A DNA stretch of 64,000 bases, taken from contig NZ_CP098039.1 of NCBI RefSeq assembly GCF_023650955.1, positions 2,480,001 through 2,544,000 on the forward strand, read 5' to 3'. Within the stretch, counting starts at the first letter, position 1. Each line of letters begins with the position of its first letter. Below, piece after piece: positions 9,045 through 19,107 of this stretch. The translations under genes were made by a program, and so were the position numbers. The notes beneath the pieces were generated by a model that had not been told where the DNA came from, ran no database searches, and saw only the letters and a program-made list of their open reading frames with translations. The stretch comes from Thermosynechococcus sp. HN-54 (GTDB taxonomy: Bacteria; Cyanobacteriota; Cyanobacteriia; Thermosynechococcales; Thermosynechococcaceae).

Positions 9045-11021
9045 ATGACCAGTGCGGCCTACACCTACACTCCCCCCGGCGGCCTCCCCCAAGATGCCTC
9101 GTTACCCGATCACTTTTTGGCCTACAAAACCCTCCAGTCACTGCCAGAAATTTGGCCTCTATTAGCGCAACGCCATGGGGAGGTGGTTGCCGTTGATGCG
9201 CCCTACGAAGAGCCGGCCACTCGCATTACCTACAGTGAACTCTATCAACGCATTCAACGCTTTGCTGCTGGGCTACAGGCGCTGGGTGTCGCTGCTGGCG
9301 ATCGCGTGGCTCTATTTGCTGACAATAGTCCCCGTTGGCTAATTGCCGATCAAGGAAGCATGATGGCCGGTGCCATTAATGTGGTTCGCAGTGGTACCGC
9401 AGACGCCCAAGAACTTCTCTATATTTTGCGCGACAGTGGTTCGACCCTGCTGCTGATTGAAAACTTAGCTACCCTGCGCAAACTCCAAGAGGGTTTAGTA
9501 GATACACGGGTGGAAACCGTTGTCCTCCTGAGTGCAGAACCTCCAGAACTTGAGCATTTTCCCCTACGGCTTTTGAACTTTGGTCAAGTCTTTACCGAAG
9601 GACAATACGGCGCAGTGCGGGCGGTAGCAATTACCCCCGATGACTTGGCAACGCTGATGTACACCTCCGGTACCACGGGTCAACCCAAGGGCGTAATGGT
9701 CACCCATGGGGGGCTACTGAGTCAAATTGTCAATCTTTGGGCGATTGTGCAGCCCCAAGTGGGCGATCGCATCCTTAGTATCTTGCCCATTTGGCATGCC
9801 TACGAACGGGTAGCCGAGTACTTTCTCTTTGCCTGTGGCTGTAGCCAAACCTATACTAACCTCCGTCACTTCAAGAATGACTTAAAACGGTGTAAGCCCC
9901 ACTACCTGATTGCCGTGCCCCGCATCTGGGAAGGGTTTTATGAAGGCGTGCAAAAGCAACTGCGGGATGCGCCGGCCATGAAACGGCATCTTGCCCAGTT
10001 TTTCCTCGGTGTGGGTCAGCAATATGTCCTGCAACGGCGACTGCTTAACGGTCTGAGTCTGACCAACCCCCATCCCAGCGGTTGGCAAAAATTTGTTGCC
10101 CGTCTGCAAACCTTTTTCCTCAAGCCCCTCTACGAACTGGGGGAGAAGCGTGTCTATAGCAAAATTCGTGAAGCCACGGGCGGTGAGATTAAACAGGTGA
10201 TTAGTGGTGGCGGTGCCCTTGCCCCCCATTTGGACACATTCTATGAAGTCATCAACCTAGAAGTACTGGTGGGCTACGGCCTCACAGAAACTGCCGTAGT
10301 GCTGACCGCTCGCCGCTCTTGGGCCAATTTACGGGGATCTGCTGGCCGCCCGATTCCCGATACCGCCATTAAAATTGTTGACCCGGAAACCAAAGCCCCC
10401 CTTGATTTCTGGCAAAAGGGACTAGTAATGGCCAAGGGGCCACAGGTGATGCGCGGCTACTACAACAAACCGGAGGCCACCGCCAAAGTGCTGGATGCCG
10501 AAGGCTGGTTTGACACCGGTGACTTAGGCTATCTCACCCCCAATGGCGATCTGGTACTCACCGGGCGGCAGAAGGACACGATTGTTCTCAGCAACGGTGA
10601 AAATATCGAACCCCAGCCCATTGAGGATGCCTGTGTCCGCAGCGCCTATATTGACCAGATTATGCTAGTGGGTCAAGATCAAAAAGCCTTGGGTGCCCTA
10701 ATTGTGCCTAATTTGGAAGCTCTGGAGCAGTGGGTGGTTGCCAAGGGATACCGCTTGGAGTTGCCAAACCGTCCAGCGCCGACGGGCAGCGGTGAAGTGG
10801 TTACGCTGGAGAGCAAAGTCATTATTGATCTCTATCGCCAAGAACTGTTGCGAGAAGTGCAAAATCGCCCCGGCTATCGCCCGGATGATCGCATTGCCAC
10901 ATTTCGCTTTGTCCTCGAACCCTTTACGATAGAGAATGGTCTTTTGACCCAAACCCTAAAAATTCGCCGTCATGTCGTGAGCGATCGCTACCGCGATATG
11001 ATTAACGCCATGTTTGAGTAA
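9045..11021 (+). CDS. aas: Acyl-ACP synthetase / long-chain fatty acid CoA ligase (AMP-binding)
   Basis: 658 residues from the ATG at 9045, which has GGAG upstream; the longer TTG frame from 9003 is less likely. The adenylation motif YTSGTTGQPKGVMVTH, the A5-type GYGLTE, the FDTGDLG motif and the hinge GRQKDTIVLSNGENIEP are all present. In cyanobacteria this FadD-like enzyme works as acyl-ACP synthetase, recycling free fatty acids released from membrane lipids with ATP. That function is inferred from the family in cyanobacteria rather than from a residue that separates ACP from CoA. The gene is followed after five bases by the YlqD gene. Confidence 0.9.
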   Translation: MTSAAYTYTPPGGLPQDASLPDHFLAYKTLQSLPEIWPLLAQRHGEVVAVDAPYEEPATRITYSELYQRIQRFAAGLQALGVAAGDRVALFADNSPRWLIADQGSMMAGAINVVRSGTADAQELLYILRDSGSTLLLIENLATLRKLQEGLVDTRVETVVLLSAEPPELEHFPLRLLNFGQVFTEGQYGAVRAVAITPDDLATLMYTSGTTGQPKGVMVTHGGLLSQIVNLWAIVQPQVGDRILSILPIWHAYERVAEYFLFACGCSQTYTNLRHFKNDLKRCKPHYLIAVPRIWEGFYEGVQKQLRDAPAMKRHLAQFFLGVGQQYVLQRRLLNGLSLTNPHPSGWQKFVARLQTFFLKPLYELGEKRVYSKIREATGGEIKQVISGGGALAPHLDTFYEVINLEVLVGYGLTETAVVLTARRSWANLRGSAGRPIPDTAIKIVDPETKAPLDFWQKGLVMAKGPQVMRGYYNKPEATAKVLDAEGWFDTGDLGYLTPNGDLVLTGRQKDTIVLSNGENIEPQPIEDACVRSAYIDQIMLVGQDQKALGALIVPNLEALEQWVVAKGYRLELPNRPAPTGSGEVVTLESKVIIDLYRQELLREVQNRPGYRPDDRIATFRFVLEPFTIENGLLTQTLKIRRHVVSDRYRDMINAMFE

Positions 11022-11026
11022 TCTCC

Positions 11027-11473
11027 ATGACAGACCCTATGGATACTAAACTGCTCCTGCGGCGCCAGATTATGGTGAAAGCAATCGTTACTCCTGAGTG
11101 GAAAGACGATGCCCAAAGGCAGCTTCAGGCTCAACTGAATCAAGTGGATGGCCAAATTCAGCAGTTGGATTTTCAATTGCAGCAGGTGATTGAGGAACTG
11201 CGCAAAAGTACTGAAGCGCCAGACGTAATCAATGCCCGCATTCAAGACGTTCAAGGGCAAGCCAACAACCAAAAGGCACAACTCCTGCAGCAAAAAAATC
11301 TGATTCTCCAGCAACTGGATCAGGTACAACGCCTCCAAATGGGTCAAGAAGTGGATCAAGGTCAGGTGGATAACTTCTTCTATGTCACCAAAGGGGACAA
11401 CCTGATCCAAAAAATGCAGGTGGAGATTCTCCTGCGCAATGGCGTCATCGAAGAAATTCGTGGCACCCTCTAA
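11027..11473 (+). CDS. YlqD family protein
   Basis: 148 residues. The N-terminus (LLRRQIMVKAIVTPEWK) is followed by a long Gln-rich coiled coil (about 28-106) and a C-terminal beta region (FFYVTKGDNLIQKM then VEILLRNGVIEEIRG). This layout matches the YlqD family, found in Bacillus and cyanobacteria, of unknown function. The start is five bases after the acyl-ACP synthetase stop, so the two are likely one transcript. An internal ATG (11039) is a possible alternative start. Confidence 0.82.
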   Translation: MTDPMDTKLLLRRQIMVKAIVTPEWKDDAQRQLQAQLNQVDGQIQQLDFQLQQVIEELRKSTEAPDVINARIQDVQGQANNQKAQLLQQKNLILQQLDQVQRLQMGQEVDQGQVDNFFYVTKGDNLIQKMQVEILLRNGVIEEIRGTL

Positions 11474-11548
11474 GTGCTGCCCCTCGTTTTTCGTGATCTT
11501 TAGTGCATTTGACTCCCTATCTATTGCCAACCAAGGATAGCAGCCCCT

Positions 11549-12823
11549 ATGATTCGTGAACTGTTCATGCCCGCCCTCAGCTCCACCATGACCGAAGGGA
11601 AAATTGTCTCTTGGCTGAAATCTCCCGGCGATAAGGTGGCCAAAGGCGAAACCGTGCTGATTGTGGAATCCGATAAGGCCGACATGGATGTCGAGTCCTT
11701 CTACGATGGCTATTTGGCGGTGATTACCGTGGCGGCTGGAGAAGTGGCACCCGTGGGTTCCACCATTGGCCTTGTGGCAGAAACAGAAGCAGAAATTGCG
11801 GAAGCGCAGGCAAAGGCGAAGTCCCTTGGTAGCGGCACAAGTGCTGTGGCTCCGACGACGACAACCGCGGCGGCCACCACTAATGGTTCAGGAACGACAC
11901 CCGTGGCTGCTCCCCCAAGTACTGCCGCTGTGCCATCTGGGCGAGTGATCGCTTCCCCCCGCGCCCGCAAATTGGCCAAGGAACACAAAATTGATTTGAA
12001 GACCCTCAAGGGAACGGGTCCCAATGGTCGAATTACAGCCGCCGATGTGGAAGCCTTGATTGGTGCGCCTGCAACTCCTACCCCATCTGTGGCAACACCC
12101 CCTGCACCTGTACCCACCGCAACATCTGCCACTGCCCCGGTTGTGGCCAAGGACGATTTGGTGCCGCTCACAACGCTGCAAAATGCGGTGGTGCGGAATA
12201 TGGTGGCCAGCCTCGGCATTCCCGACTTCCATGTGGCCTACACGATTACAACGGATGCGCTGGATCGGCTGTACCAGCAGATTAAATCTAAAGGGGTAAC
12301 GATGACAGCCCTCTTGGCCAAGGCGATCGCCCTGACGCTGCAAAAACACCCGATCATGAATGCCTACTATACGGAGCAAGGGATTCAATACCGCCGCGAC
12401 ATTAACATTGCGGTTGCCGTGGCGATGCCGGGTGGCGGTCTAATTACACCAGTGCTCAAAAACGCTGATCAAATTGACATCTACAGTCTCTCGCGCACTT
12501 GGAAAGACTTGGTGGAGCGGGCACGGGCGAAACAACTGCAACCCGATGAATACAGCACCGGCACCTTTAGCCTCTCTAACCTCGGGATGTTTGGCGTTGA
12601 CTCCTTTGATGCGATTCTCACACCGGGTCAGGGGGCAATTCTGGCAGTGGGTGCCTCGCGTCCGACGGTGGTTGCCACCGAGGATGGCCTTTTGGGGGTG
12701 AAGCGGCAGATGAAGGTGAATATCACCTGTGATCATCGCGTGATCTATGGTGCCGATGCTGCTGCCTTTCTCCAAGATTTAGCCAAACTCATTGAAACCA
12801 ATCCCCAAGCGCTGACGCTCTAA
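11549..12823 (+). CDS. pdhC: Pyruvate dehydrogenase E2, dihydrolipoamide acetyltransferase
   Basis: 424 residues. Domains in order: one lipoyl domain with the lipoylated Lys43 in ESDKADMDVES; a Thr/Ala/Pro-rich linker (about 95-130); a peripheral subunit-binding domain (ASPRARKLAKEHKIDL, GTGPNGRITAADVEA); a second Ala/Pro linker; and the catalytic acetyltransferase core from about 205. The active-site signature reads DHRVIYGAD, with Tyr where HRxxDG enzymes have Asp. To my knowledge this is shared with plastid and other cyanobacterial E2s, so it is not a defect. It supplies acetyl-CoA for the carboxylase subunits encoded in this window. It is closely followed by an ABC ATPase gene. Confidence 0.95.
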   Translation: MIRELFMPALSSTMTEGKIVSWLKSPGDKVAKGETVLIVESDKADMDVESFYDGYLAVITVAAGEVAPVGSTIGLVAETEAEIAEAQAKAKSLGSGTSAVAPTTTTAAATTNGSGTTPVAAPPSTAAVPSGRVIASPRARKLAKEHKIDLKTLKGTGPNGRITAADVEALIGAPATPTPSVATPPAPVPTATSATAPVVAKDDLVPLTTLQNAVVRNMVASLGIPDFHVAYTITTDALDRLYQQIKSKGVTMTALLAKAIALTLQKHPIMNAYYTEQGIQYRRDINIAVAVAMPGGGLITPVLKNADQIDIYSLSRTWKDLVERARAKQLQPDEYSTGTFSLSNLGMFGVDSFDAILTPGQGAILAVGASRPTVVATEDGLLGVKRQMKVNITCDHRVIYGADAAAFLQDLAKLIETNPQALTL

Positions 12824-12826
12824 GCG

Positions 12827-13474
12827 GTGACTGCCCTGCTGGAAATCAGGGATCTCCATTTTGGCTATGGGGCAACGCCCTCACTGCTACAGGGGATCAA
12901 TCTCACGGTGCAGGGGGGCGATCGCCTTGGCATCATTGGCGACAATGGTTCTGGGAAAACAACCCTGCTGCTTCTCTGTGCGGCTGTCCTTAAGCCACAG
13001 CGGGGAACGATTACCTGTTTGGGGCAGTCAGTGGTGGCGGGACAGTTTCAACCGGCAGTGGGGGTTGTGCTGCAACATCCAGCGGATCAGTTAATTGGCG
13101 CAACCGTGGCCGAGGATGTCGCCTTTGGCCCAGAAAACTTGGGCTGTTCCCCTCCAGAGGTTCAGCAGCGAGTTCAGCAAGCCTTGGCCAAGACAGGAAC
13201 CAGCCACTTGGCCGATCGCGTGCCCCATCAACTGTCGGGGGGAGAACAACGCATGGTAGCGATCGCGGGCATTTTGGCCATGCAGCCTATGCTGATCCTT
13301 TACGATGAACCCACCGCCTTCTTGGATCAACGGAGTTGTCGCACCTTGATTGAGTTTCTGCAAGCGGATGCGACTCCTGGCATGGTTGTCAGCCATGACC
13401 TTGCATTTTTGCGTACCGTCTGTACTCAGATTTGGCTCCTAGAGTCAGGGCATCTCCGTCCCCTAGCGTTGTAA
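12827..13474 (+). CDS. Energy-coupling-factor type ABC transporter ATPase
   Basis: 215 residues from a GTG start three bases after the E2 stop. It has Walker A GDNGSGKTT (38-46), a Q loop (VVLQHPADQL, the Q-H-P form typical of ECF ATPases), the signature LSGGEQ, Walker B LILYDEPTAFLD and the switch His in VVSHD. The length and Q loop fit CbiO/EcfA-type ATPases for vitamin or metal uptake. No S-component or T-component lies next to it. The CbiM gene at 52.2 kb lacks a local ATPase, so this protein could serve it, but that is a guess. Confidence 0.85.
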   Translation: MTALLEIRDLHFGYGATPSLLQGINLTVQGGDRLGIIGDNGSGKTTLLLLCAAVLKPQRGTITCLGQSVVAGQFQPAVGVVLQHPADQLIGATVAEDVAFGPENLGCSPPEVQQRVQQALAKTGTSHLADRVPHQLSGGEQRMVAIAGILAMQPMLILYDEPTAFLDQRSCRTLIEFLQADATPGMVVSHDLAFLRTVCTQIWLLESGHLRPLAL

Positions 13475-13477
13475 CCT

Positions 13478-14647
13478 ATGCTGCGTCGTCGTGTGTGGCT
13501 GTTGTTCGTGCTCTTCTGCTGGAGTCTTTGTTGGACGATCTGGCCGGTACAGGCGCAAAACTCAACCCTCATTCGCGGCGTTTGGCTGACCCAGAATGAT
13601 GTCCCAATTTTGCGCGATCGCCCGCGCTTGGAGGCAGCCCTCAATGATTTACAGCGCCTCAACTTCAACACCCTCTACCCCGTTGTTTGGAACTCTGGCT
13701 ATGTCAGTTTCCCCAGTGCCACTGCGAGGAATCTGGGAATCCAGCCCTTTGTCCTGCGGGGGATTCAGGATTACGACATTCTCGGAGAACTCACCCAGCA
13801 GGCGCACTGCCGTAATCTATTGGTCATTCCGTGGTTTGAATTTGGCTTTATGGTGCCAGAAACCTCAGAACTGGCTCTGGCTCATCCAGACTGGCTTACC
13901 CAAGGGGTCAATGGTGAAACGACGCGCTTAACTGCTGCTGGGGAAGTGGCTTGGATGAATCCCTTTCATCCTGAGGTACAAGCTTTTCTCACCAACATTG
14001 TCCTTGAGGTGCTGCGGCAGTACCCGGTTGATGGTGTACAGTTTGATGACCACCTCAGTCTGCCGGTGGAGTTTGGCTATGATGCCTACACCCGTGCCCT
14101 CTATCAACAGGAAAGGAAAAAAACTGTTCCAGAGAATCCCCGTGATCCGGAATGGATGCGTTGGCGAGCTGATAAATTGACCGCTTTTGTCCAAACCTTA
14201 CGGCAGCGCGTGAAGCAGGAATTTCCTAATGCTATTTTTTCTGTTTCACCAACAACACTGCCAACGGCCTACCAAAGTTTTCTTCAAGATTGGCCGCAAT
14301 GGGTGGCTTTAGGACTCCTCGATGAAGTGGTGGTTCAGGTTTATCGCTACAATCTCGCCAGTTTTGTCCAACAATTAACTCAGCCAGAGATCCTCCACGC
14401 CCAAACCCAAATTTCCACCGCCGTTGGTGTCCTCACGGGGCTACGTACCAATCCGGTGCCGATTGAACTGGTAGATGCCAAGGTGGAGGCAGCGCTGCGA
14501 TTGGGGCTAGGCGTGTCCTTTTTCTCCTTTGAGACCCTGTGGGAACGAGCGCCAGATCCCCGCGATCGCCGCCAAAACACCATTCTCTTTCATTTTCGTC
14601 AGCCCTTGCCGCGGCGGTTGTTTGCCCAAGCTTGCCCAAGGGTTTAG
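13478..14647 (+). CDS. Secreted glycoside hydrolase-like protein (GHL10/DUF187 family)
   Basis: 389 residues. A signal peptide is visible (RRR then a hydrophobic core, cleavage near VQAQN at about 26-28). The mature part begins RGVWLTQNDVPIL, followed by NFNTLYPVVWNSGY, PWFEFGFMVP, NPFHPEVQAFL and DGVQFDDHLSLP. This sequence of beta-strand ends is typical of the GHL10 (YddW-like) TIM-barrel family related to glycoside hydrolases. A periplasmic or outer-envelope polysaccharide substrate is expected but not known. It starts three bases after the ATPase stop. Confidence 0.83.
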   Translation: MLRRRVWLLFVLFCWSLCWTIWPVQAQNSTLIRGVWLTQNDVPILRDRPRLEAALNDLQRLNFNTLYPVVWNSGYVSFPSATARNLGIQPFVLRGIQDYDILGELTQQAHCRNLLVIPWFEFGFMVPETSELALAHPDWLTQGVNGETTRLTAAGEVAWMNPFHPEVQAFLTNIVLEVLRQYPVDGVQFDDHLSLPVEFGYDAYTRALYQQERKKTVPENPRDPEWMRWRADKLTAFVQTLRQRVKQEFPNAIFSVSPTTLPTAYQSFLQDWPQWVALGLLDEVVVQVYRYNLASFVQQLTQPEILHAQTQISTAVGVLTGLRTNPVPIELVDAKVEAALRLGLGVSFFSFETLWERAPDPRDRRQNTILFHFRQPLPRRLFAQACPRV

Positions 14648-15824
14648 CAGTCAAGGGTGGTTTCGCGCTCCCAAGGGGTAACCCGATGGCGAAACTGTTG
14701 CCATTCGTAGGATTTTAGCTTGAGATAGGCATCCACACAATCACTGCCCAAGCGATCGCGAAAGAGGGGGTCACGATCCAAGGCTTCTAGCGCCAGCATC
14801 AGATTTTGCGGCACTTCCTTAACTGTGCCCTTGGGGAGAGGGTCGGTGTAGCTGTTGTTGTCGTAGCGCGGCCCCGGCTCTAGCTTGTTGACAATGCCAT
14901 CCAAACTGGCGGCAATGACTGCCGCCGTTAGCAAGTAGGGGTTCGCCGCACCATCGGCTAAGCGCAGTTCAAAGCGTCCAGAATCCGGAATCCGCATCAC
15001 ATGGGTGCGGTTATTACGGGTGTAGGTCAGGGTGCTAGGAGACCAAGTGGCACCAGAAAGAGTGACAGGGGCACTGAGACGGCGGTAGGAGTTCACGGTT
15101 GGAGAGGTAAAGGCACAGAGGGCTTCCCCATGGGCCAAGACACCAGCAATGAAGTGGTAGGCCAGAGCCGATAGCCCCAACTCCCCCTGATCATCATGAA
15201 AGAGATTGGTTTTGCCCTCCATATCCCAAAGGGAAAGGTGCATGGGCAGCCATTGCCCGTCAGGTGATCAAAGGGCTTGGGCATAAATGTGGCGCAGTAG
15301 CTGTGGAGTTCAGCAATACTTTTGACCATGTACTTAAAGAAGGCGTGGCGATCGCTGGTTACCAAAGCATCATCAAAGAGCCAATTCATTTCAAATTGGC
15401 CGTTGGCGTCTTCATGATCATTCTGGTAGGGTTGCCAGCGGAGGGTCTGCATGCCATCGCAAATATCGCGAATCACCCCAAAGCGGCGCAGTTGGTCATA
15501 GCAGGGCTTGACCTGAGTATCAGCTGCATCAGAAAGGCTCTGACCGTCCGCCCTCAGGAGCATAAACTCACACTCAACACCAGTGCGGGGACGAAAGCCC
15601 AAGTCTGTCGCCTACTGAAGCACCTGTTGTAGCACCCAACGGGGGGGTTGTTTCAGGGGGGTGTTATCGCCTTGGAGTAAATTGGCCGGCATCCATGCCA
15701 CCTCCGGCTTCCAAGGCAAGGGAAACACGCGCTGGCGATCGCCCACAGTAAGGACATCAGCATCGGCGGGGGTCATATCTAGCCAAGCCGCAAATCCTGC
15801 AAACCCTCCCTGTCCTGAAGTCAA
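14644..15824 (-). pseudogene. Glutamine synthetase (GlnT/type III-like), disrupted
   Basis: Three adjacent fragments together read as a glutamine synthetase: FAGFAAWLDMTPADADV, WKPEVAWMPANL, then VECEFMLL, ANGQFEMNW and MPKPFDHLTGNGC, then MHLSLWDMEGKTNLFHD, a YRR motif (SYRRLSAP) and a SGRFELRLADGAANPY C-terminal segment. Two lesions are visible. An in-frame TAG (15612-15614) lies between LQQVLQ and ATDLGFRPR, consistent with CAG to TAG. One base is missing near 15243-15246, where the conserved GC-H-x-H shifts frame. The N-terminus also starts too far into the domain, about 40 residues short. It sits 14 bp behind ilvB on the same strand. The gene is very unlikely to give an active enzyme. 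Confidence 0.9.
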
Positions 15825-15837
15825 GGGGGAACGCCTC

Positions 15838-17646
15838 CTAGAGCTTACTGCCGCACTCGGGACAGAAGCGATGGCTAGAGATAGTTTTTGCCCCGCAGTT
15901 GGCGCAATAGATCAATTCGGCAGCCTTTTCGAGCACCTTGCGTTCCGGCAGTCCCAGCATTTGGGAGTTGGCCTTGCCGGGGGCAACCATCGGGTAGCAA
16001 TTTTCATCGCGGGTGACATGGGCATCTAGGAGCACTGGGCCATCGTAGGCCAAGACTTCTTGGACAATGGCATCCAAATTGTGGCGATCGCTCACCCGCA
16101 ACCCCTTAACTCCGTAAGCCTCCGCCAATTTCACAAAATCGGGCATCCCCTTGGCCATATTGGAATGGGAATAACGCTCCTCGTAAAAGGCCTGCTGCCA
16201 CTGCCGCACCATTCCCTGCCAAAAATTGTTAATAATGACCGTCTTGACAGCAATACCGTACTGAGCCAATGTGGCCAACTCTTGGGAATTCATCTGGAAA
16301 CTGGCATCGCCACTAATACAGATCACCTGTTGATCGGGTAATGCCACCTTCACCCCCATTGCTGCGGGCATGCCAAAGCCCATCGTGCCCAAGCCGGCAC
16401 TGGAGATCCAACGCCGAGGGCCATTTTTCAGGAATTGCGCCGCCCACATTTGGTGCTGACCCACATCAGTCGTGTAGTAGGCATCAGGCGCATGGCGACC
16501 AAAGGCAACAATCACCTCTTGGGGCGAGAGTTCACCACTGGGCTGCGGCACGACGAGGGGATAGTCCTCTTTCCAGACCTTGATGCGCTCTAGCCACGTT
16601 TGGGTGGCGGGTTCAACGGCTTCACCACTGTCTTCAATGTGCTTGAGGAGTTGCTGAAGCACTGGTTTAACGCTGCCAACAATCGGCACATCAGGCACAC
16701 GGTTTTTGCCTACTTCGGCAGGATCAATGTCAATGTGAATCACCTTAGCGCGGGAGGCAAATTCATCCAGCTTACCGGTCACGCGATCGTCAAACCGCGC
16801 CCCCACGGCAATCAGTAGATCACACTCACTGACGGCAAAGTTGGCATAGGCAGTGCCATGCATCCCCAACATACCCACGGAGAGGGGATGGGACTCAGGA
16901 AACGCCCCCTTACCCATGAGTGTTGTTGTCACCGGAATCTGGAATAGCTCGGCTAACCTAAGCACCTCCTCGTGAGCACCCGCTGTAATCGCGCCGCCCC
17001 CCACATAGAACAAGGGTCGCTTGGCCTCACGCATCAATTGAACCGCTTGGGCAATTTGACGAGCATTGCCGCGAATCGTGGGACGATAGCCCCGCAGCTT
17101 CACTTGACCCGGCTCGACCGGTTCGTATTCACAGACCTCAAGCCCCACGTCCTTGGGAATATCCACCAGTACAGGCCCAGGCCGACCGGTGGTGGCAATG
17201 TAAATGGCCTCAGCAATGATCCGTGCCATGTCCTTGGCTGCCCGCACCACATAGGAGTGTTTGACAATGGGCAGTGTAATGCCAAAAATATCTGTTTCCT
17301 GAAAGGCATCGGTACCAATGGCTGAACGCGGCACCTGACCCGTGATCACCAGCAGCGGAATCGAATCCATATGGGCTGTGGCAATGCCGGTCACTAAGTT
17401 CGTTGCCCCTGGCCCTGACGTACCAAAACACACTCCCACTTGACCTGTGGCACGAGCGTAGCCATCAGCGGCGTGGGCTGCCCCCTGTTCGTGGCGCACC
17501 AGAATGTGCTGAATGATTCCCTTGGATTCAGCACGGTAAAGTTCATCATAAATCGGTAAAATCGCTCCACCAGGATAGCCAAAAATATGCTTAACGCCGT
17601 GACGGCATAGGGTATCAATAAGGATATACGCTCCAGTTGCTTGCAC
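15838..17646 (-). CDS. ilvB: Acetolactate synthase large subunit with C-terminal zinc ribbon
   Basis: 602 residues from a GTG start with GAGG upstream. This thiamine-diphosphate and FAD enzyme makes acetolactate or acetohydroxybutyrate, the first common step of valine, leucine and isoleucine synthesis. Visible motifs are [10 protein letters not shown], the catalytic Glu in [30 protein letters not shown], and the ThDP-binding [11 protein letters not shown] with [12 protein letters not shown]. The core ends near residue 575. The last 22 residues form a CxxC-x10-CxxC zinc ribbon (Cys581, 584, 595, 598) that is not part of the standard enzyme. The regulatory subunit ilvH is not in the window. Confidence 0.95.
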   Translation of the reverse strand: MQATGAYILIDTLCRHGVKHIFGYPGGAILPIYDELYRAESKGIIQHILVRHEQGAAHAADGYARATGQVGVCFGTSGPGATNLVTGIATAHMDSIPLLVITGQVPRSAIGTDAFQETDIFGITLPIVKHSYVVRAAKDMARIIAEAIYIATTGRPGPVLVDIPKDVGLEVCEYEPVEPGQVKLRGYRPTIRGNARQIAQAVQLMREAKRPLFYVGGGAITAGAHEEVLRLAELFQIPVTTTLMGKGAFPESHPLSVGMLGMHGTAYANFAVSECDLLIAVGARFDDRVTGKLDEFASRAKVIHIDIDPAEVGKNRVPDVPIVGSVKPVLQQLLKHIEDSGEAVEPATQTWLERIKVWKEDYPLVVPQPSGELSPQEVIVAFGRHAPDAYYTTDVGQHQMWAAQFLKNGPRRWISSAGLGTMGFGMPAAMGVKVALPDQQVICISGDASFQMNSQELATLAQYGIAVKTVIINNFWQGMVRQWQQAFYEERYSHSNMAKGMPDFVKLAEAYGVKGLRVSDRHNLDAIVQEVLAYDGPVLLDAHVTRDENCYPMVAPGKANSQMLGLPERKVLEKAAELIYCANCGAKTISSHRFCPECGSKL

Positions 17647-17731
17647 AGGCCAACCTCGTCAGGCAGTGGTGGTCAATGTTTCTAAATTCTAATTTTTTGA
17701 TTACCGTCTCGGCAAGAGAGCGCAGACTTGA

Positions 17732-17768
17732 AAGCATTGAATTATTGGGTTGAAGCGCCTCAATGCTT
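17732..17768. promoter_or_regulatory. Inverted repeat in the ilvB upstream region
   Basis: AAGCATTGA and TCAATGCTT form a perfect 9-bp inverted repeat around a 19-base centre, in the 226-bp AT-rich stretch between the accB stop and the ilvB start. On the minus strand it lies after accB and before ilvB, so it could be a terminator for accB or a leader structure of ilvB. No clear T-run follows it, and I do not see a leader peptide rich in branched-chain codons. Confidence 0.4.
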
Positions 17769-17872
17769 AATATATTTTTGCAATTAAAAGTTTACCCGCT
17801 GCACCGCAAGTGTCATGATCACAAGAGTGAAATGTATTGATCCAGAATTCCAATTAAGATTTGTTAAAAGTT

Positions 17873-18352
17873 CTAGTTGGGCATAATGCGCATGAGGGTT
17901 TGACCATACTCAATTGGCTCAGCATTTTGCACGAGAATTTCCACCACTTGGCCATTGACTTCTGACTCAATCTCATTCATTAACTTCATTGCTTCGATGA
18001 TGCAGACCACCTGACCCTTTTTCACTGTATCGCCCACTTCTACGAAGGGAGGTTCATCGGGAGCGGGAGCACGATAAAAGGTGCCCACCATAGGCGCAAC
18101 AATATCGACTGTTTTGCGGCTAGCTGGGGGTGGTGTTGGTTCAGGCTCAGGGCTAAGGGTGGGCGCAGAGGCGGGCACGGAGGGTACGGTTGGGACGGGA
18201 GCGGGTGCCACAACCACGGGGGTGCTGCCACTGAATTGCTCACGCTTGCGCAGTTGCAGTTCCAGTTCGCCACTCTTGAGATTGAGTTCGGTGACGCTGG
18301 TTTGGTCAAACATTAGTAGCAGTTCGCGTACTTGGTTGAGGTCAAGCTCCAC
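17873..18352 (-). CDS. accB: Biotin carboxyl carrier protein of acetyl-CoA carboxylase
   Basis: 159 residues. An N-terminal helical part ([14 protein letters not shown]) is followed by a Pro/Ala/Val-rich linker (about 48-80) and the biotinyl domain, with the biotinylated Lys in [13 protein letters not shown] near residue 122. The GTG start at 18352 is supported by AGGAGT, which overlaps the stop codon of efp. The efp-accB pair is conserved in cyanobacteria and is surely one transcript here. It carries the carboxybiotin that AccA/AccD use to carboxylate acetyl-CoA. Confidence 0.97.
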   Translation of the reverse strand: MELDLNQVRELLLMFDQTSVTELNLKSGELELQLRKREQFSGSTPVVVAPAPVPTVPSVPASAPTLSPEPEPTPPPASRKTVDIVAPMVGTFYRAPAPDEPPFVEVGDTVKKGQVVCIIEAMKLMNEIESEVNGQVVEILVQNAEPIEYGQTLMRIMPN

Positions 18353-18363
18353 ACCCGTTACTC

Positions 18364-18921
18364 CTATTCGCGGCCAAGATACGTGTCTGAGCGAGTATCA
18401 ATGCGAATCCGCTCGCCTACAGAGATAAATAACGGTACCATGACTTGGGCACCGGTTTCGACAATGGCGGGTTTCGATCCGCCGGTAGCGGTGTCTCCCT
18501 TCACGCCGGGATCCGTTTGCACCACTTCTAGGACGACGGAGTTGGGTAGCTCAACTTCAAGAACTTGATCGCCCCATTTGACAATATTCACTTCCATGCC
18601 TTCTTTGAGATACTTGGCGCGATCGCCAATTTGCGCTGGCGTGAGGCGAGCCTCCTCATAGCTTTCCATGTCCATAAAGACATAGTCTTCACCATCTTTG
18701 TAGGTATGCTGCATGGTGCGTTTTTCAAGGGTGGCTTGGGGAACAGTCTCCCCAGCCCGAAACGTACGCTCAATGACGTTACCCGTCTGCACATTTTTGA
18801 GTTTTGTGCGCACAAAGGCGGAGCCTTTCCCCGGTTTGACGTGCAAAAATTCGACCACTCGCCAGACGGCACCATCAAGCTCAATACTCACACCGGGGCG
18901 AAAATCGTTACTGGAAATCAT
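18364..18921 (-). CDS. efp: Elongation factor P
   Basis: 185 residues, the full usual length. EF-P relieves ribosome stalling at consecutive prolines. The N-terminal KOW-like domain has the modification loop [13 protein letters not shown], with Lys at the tip and neighbouring Lys/Gly of the family. The two OB domains follow ([10 protein letters not shown], then a C-terminal [20 protein letters not shown] with the conserved YLGR end). The gene precedes accB by 11 bp. The proline-rich linkers in ChlD and E2 in this window are plausible clients. Confidence 0.97.
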   Translation of the reverse strand: MISSNDFRPGVSIELDGAVWRVVEFLHVKPGKGSAFVRTKLKNVQTGNVIERTFRAGETVPQATLEKRTMQHTYKDGEDYVFMDMESYEEARLTPAQIGDRAKYLKEGMEVNIVKWGDQVLEVELPNSVVLEVVQTDPGVKGDTATGGSKPAIVETGAQVMVPLFISVGERIRIDTRSDTYLGRE

Positions 18922-19107
18922 GTCCTACCGTGCAGTTCACCAAGCTACTATTGTATCCTTGAGCGTTGCGCTTCCTCACACCAGTTCAGTAGATTTCCCT
19001 AGAGGCAGATCCATTGCCACCCCCTAGAATTGCCAAAGGGCGATCGCCCCAACAAGTGCTAAACTGAGGAGTAATGTGAAGAAAACAACACACCAAGGAC
19101 AGTAACA

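Noticed and set aside
11710-12219. 169-residue minus-strand Ala/Val/Gly-rich frame inside the E2 gene
   Set aside because: It is the antisense shadow of the Ala/Thr/Pro linkers of the E2 protein. Composition bias explains its length.
17647-17872. A possible small RNA gene or leader peptide in the ilvB upstream region
   Set aside because: I saw only one inverted repeat, no branched-chain codon-rich short frame and no T-run terminator, so a named RNA cannot be supported.
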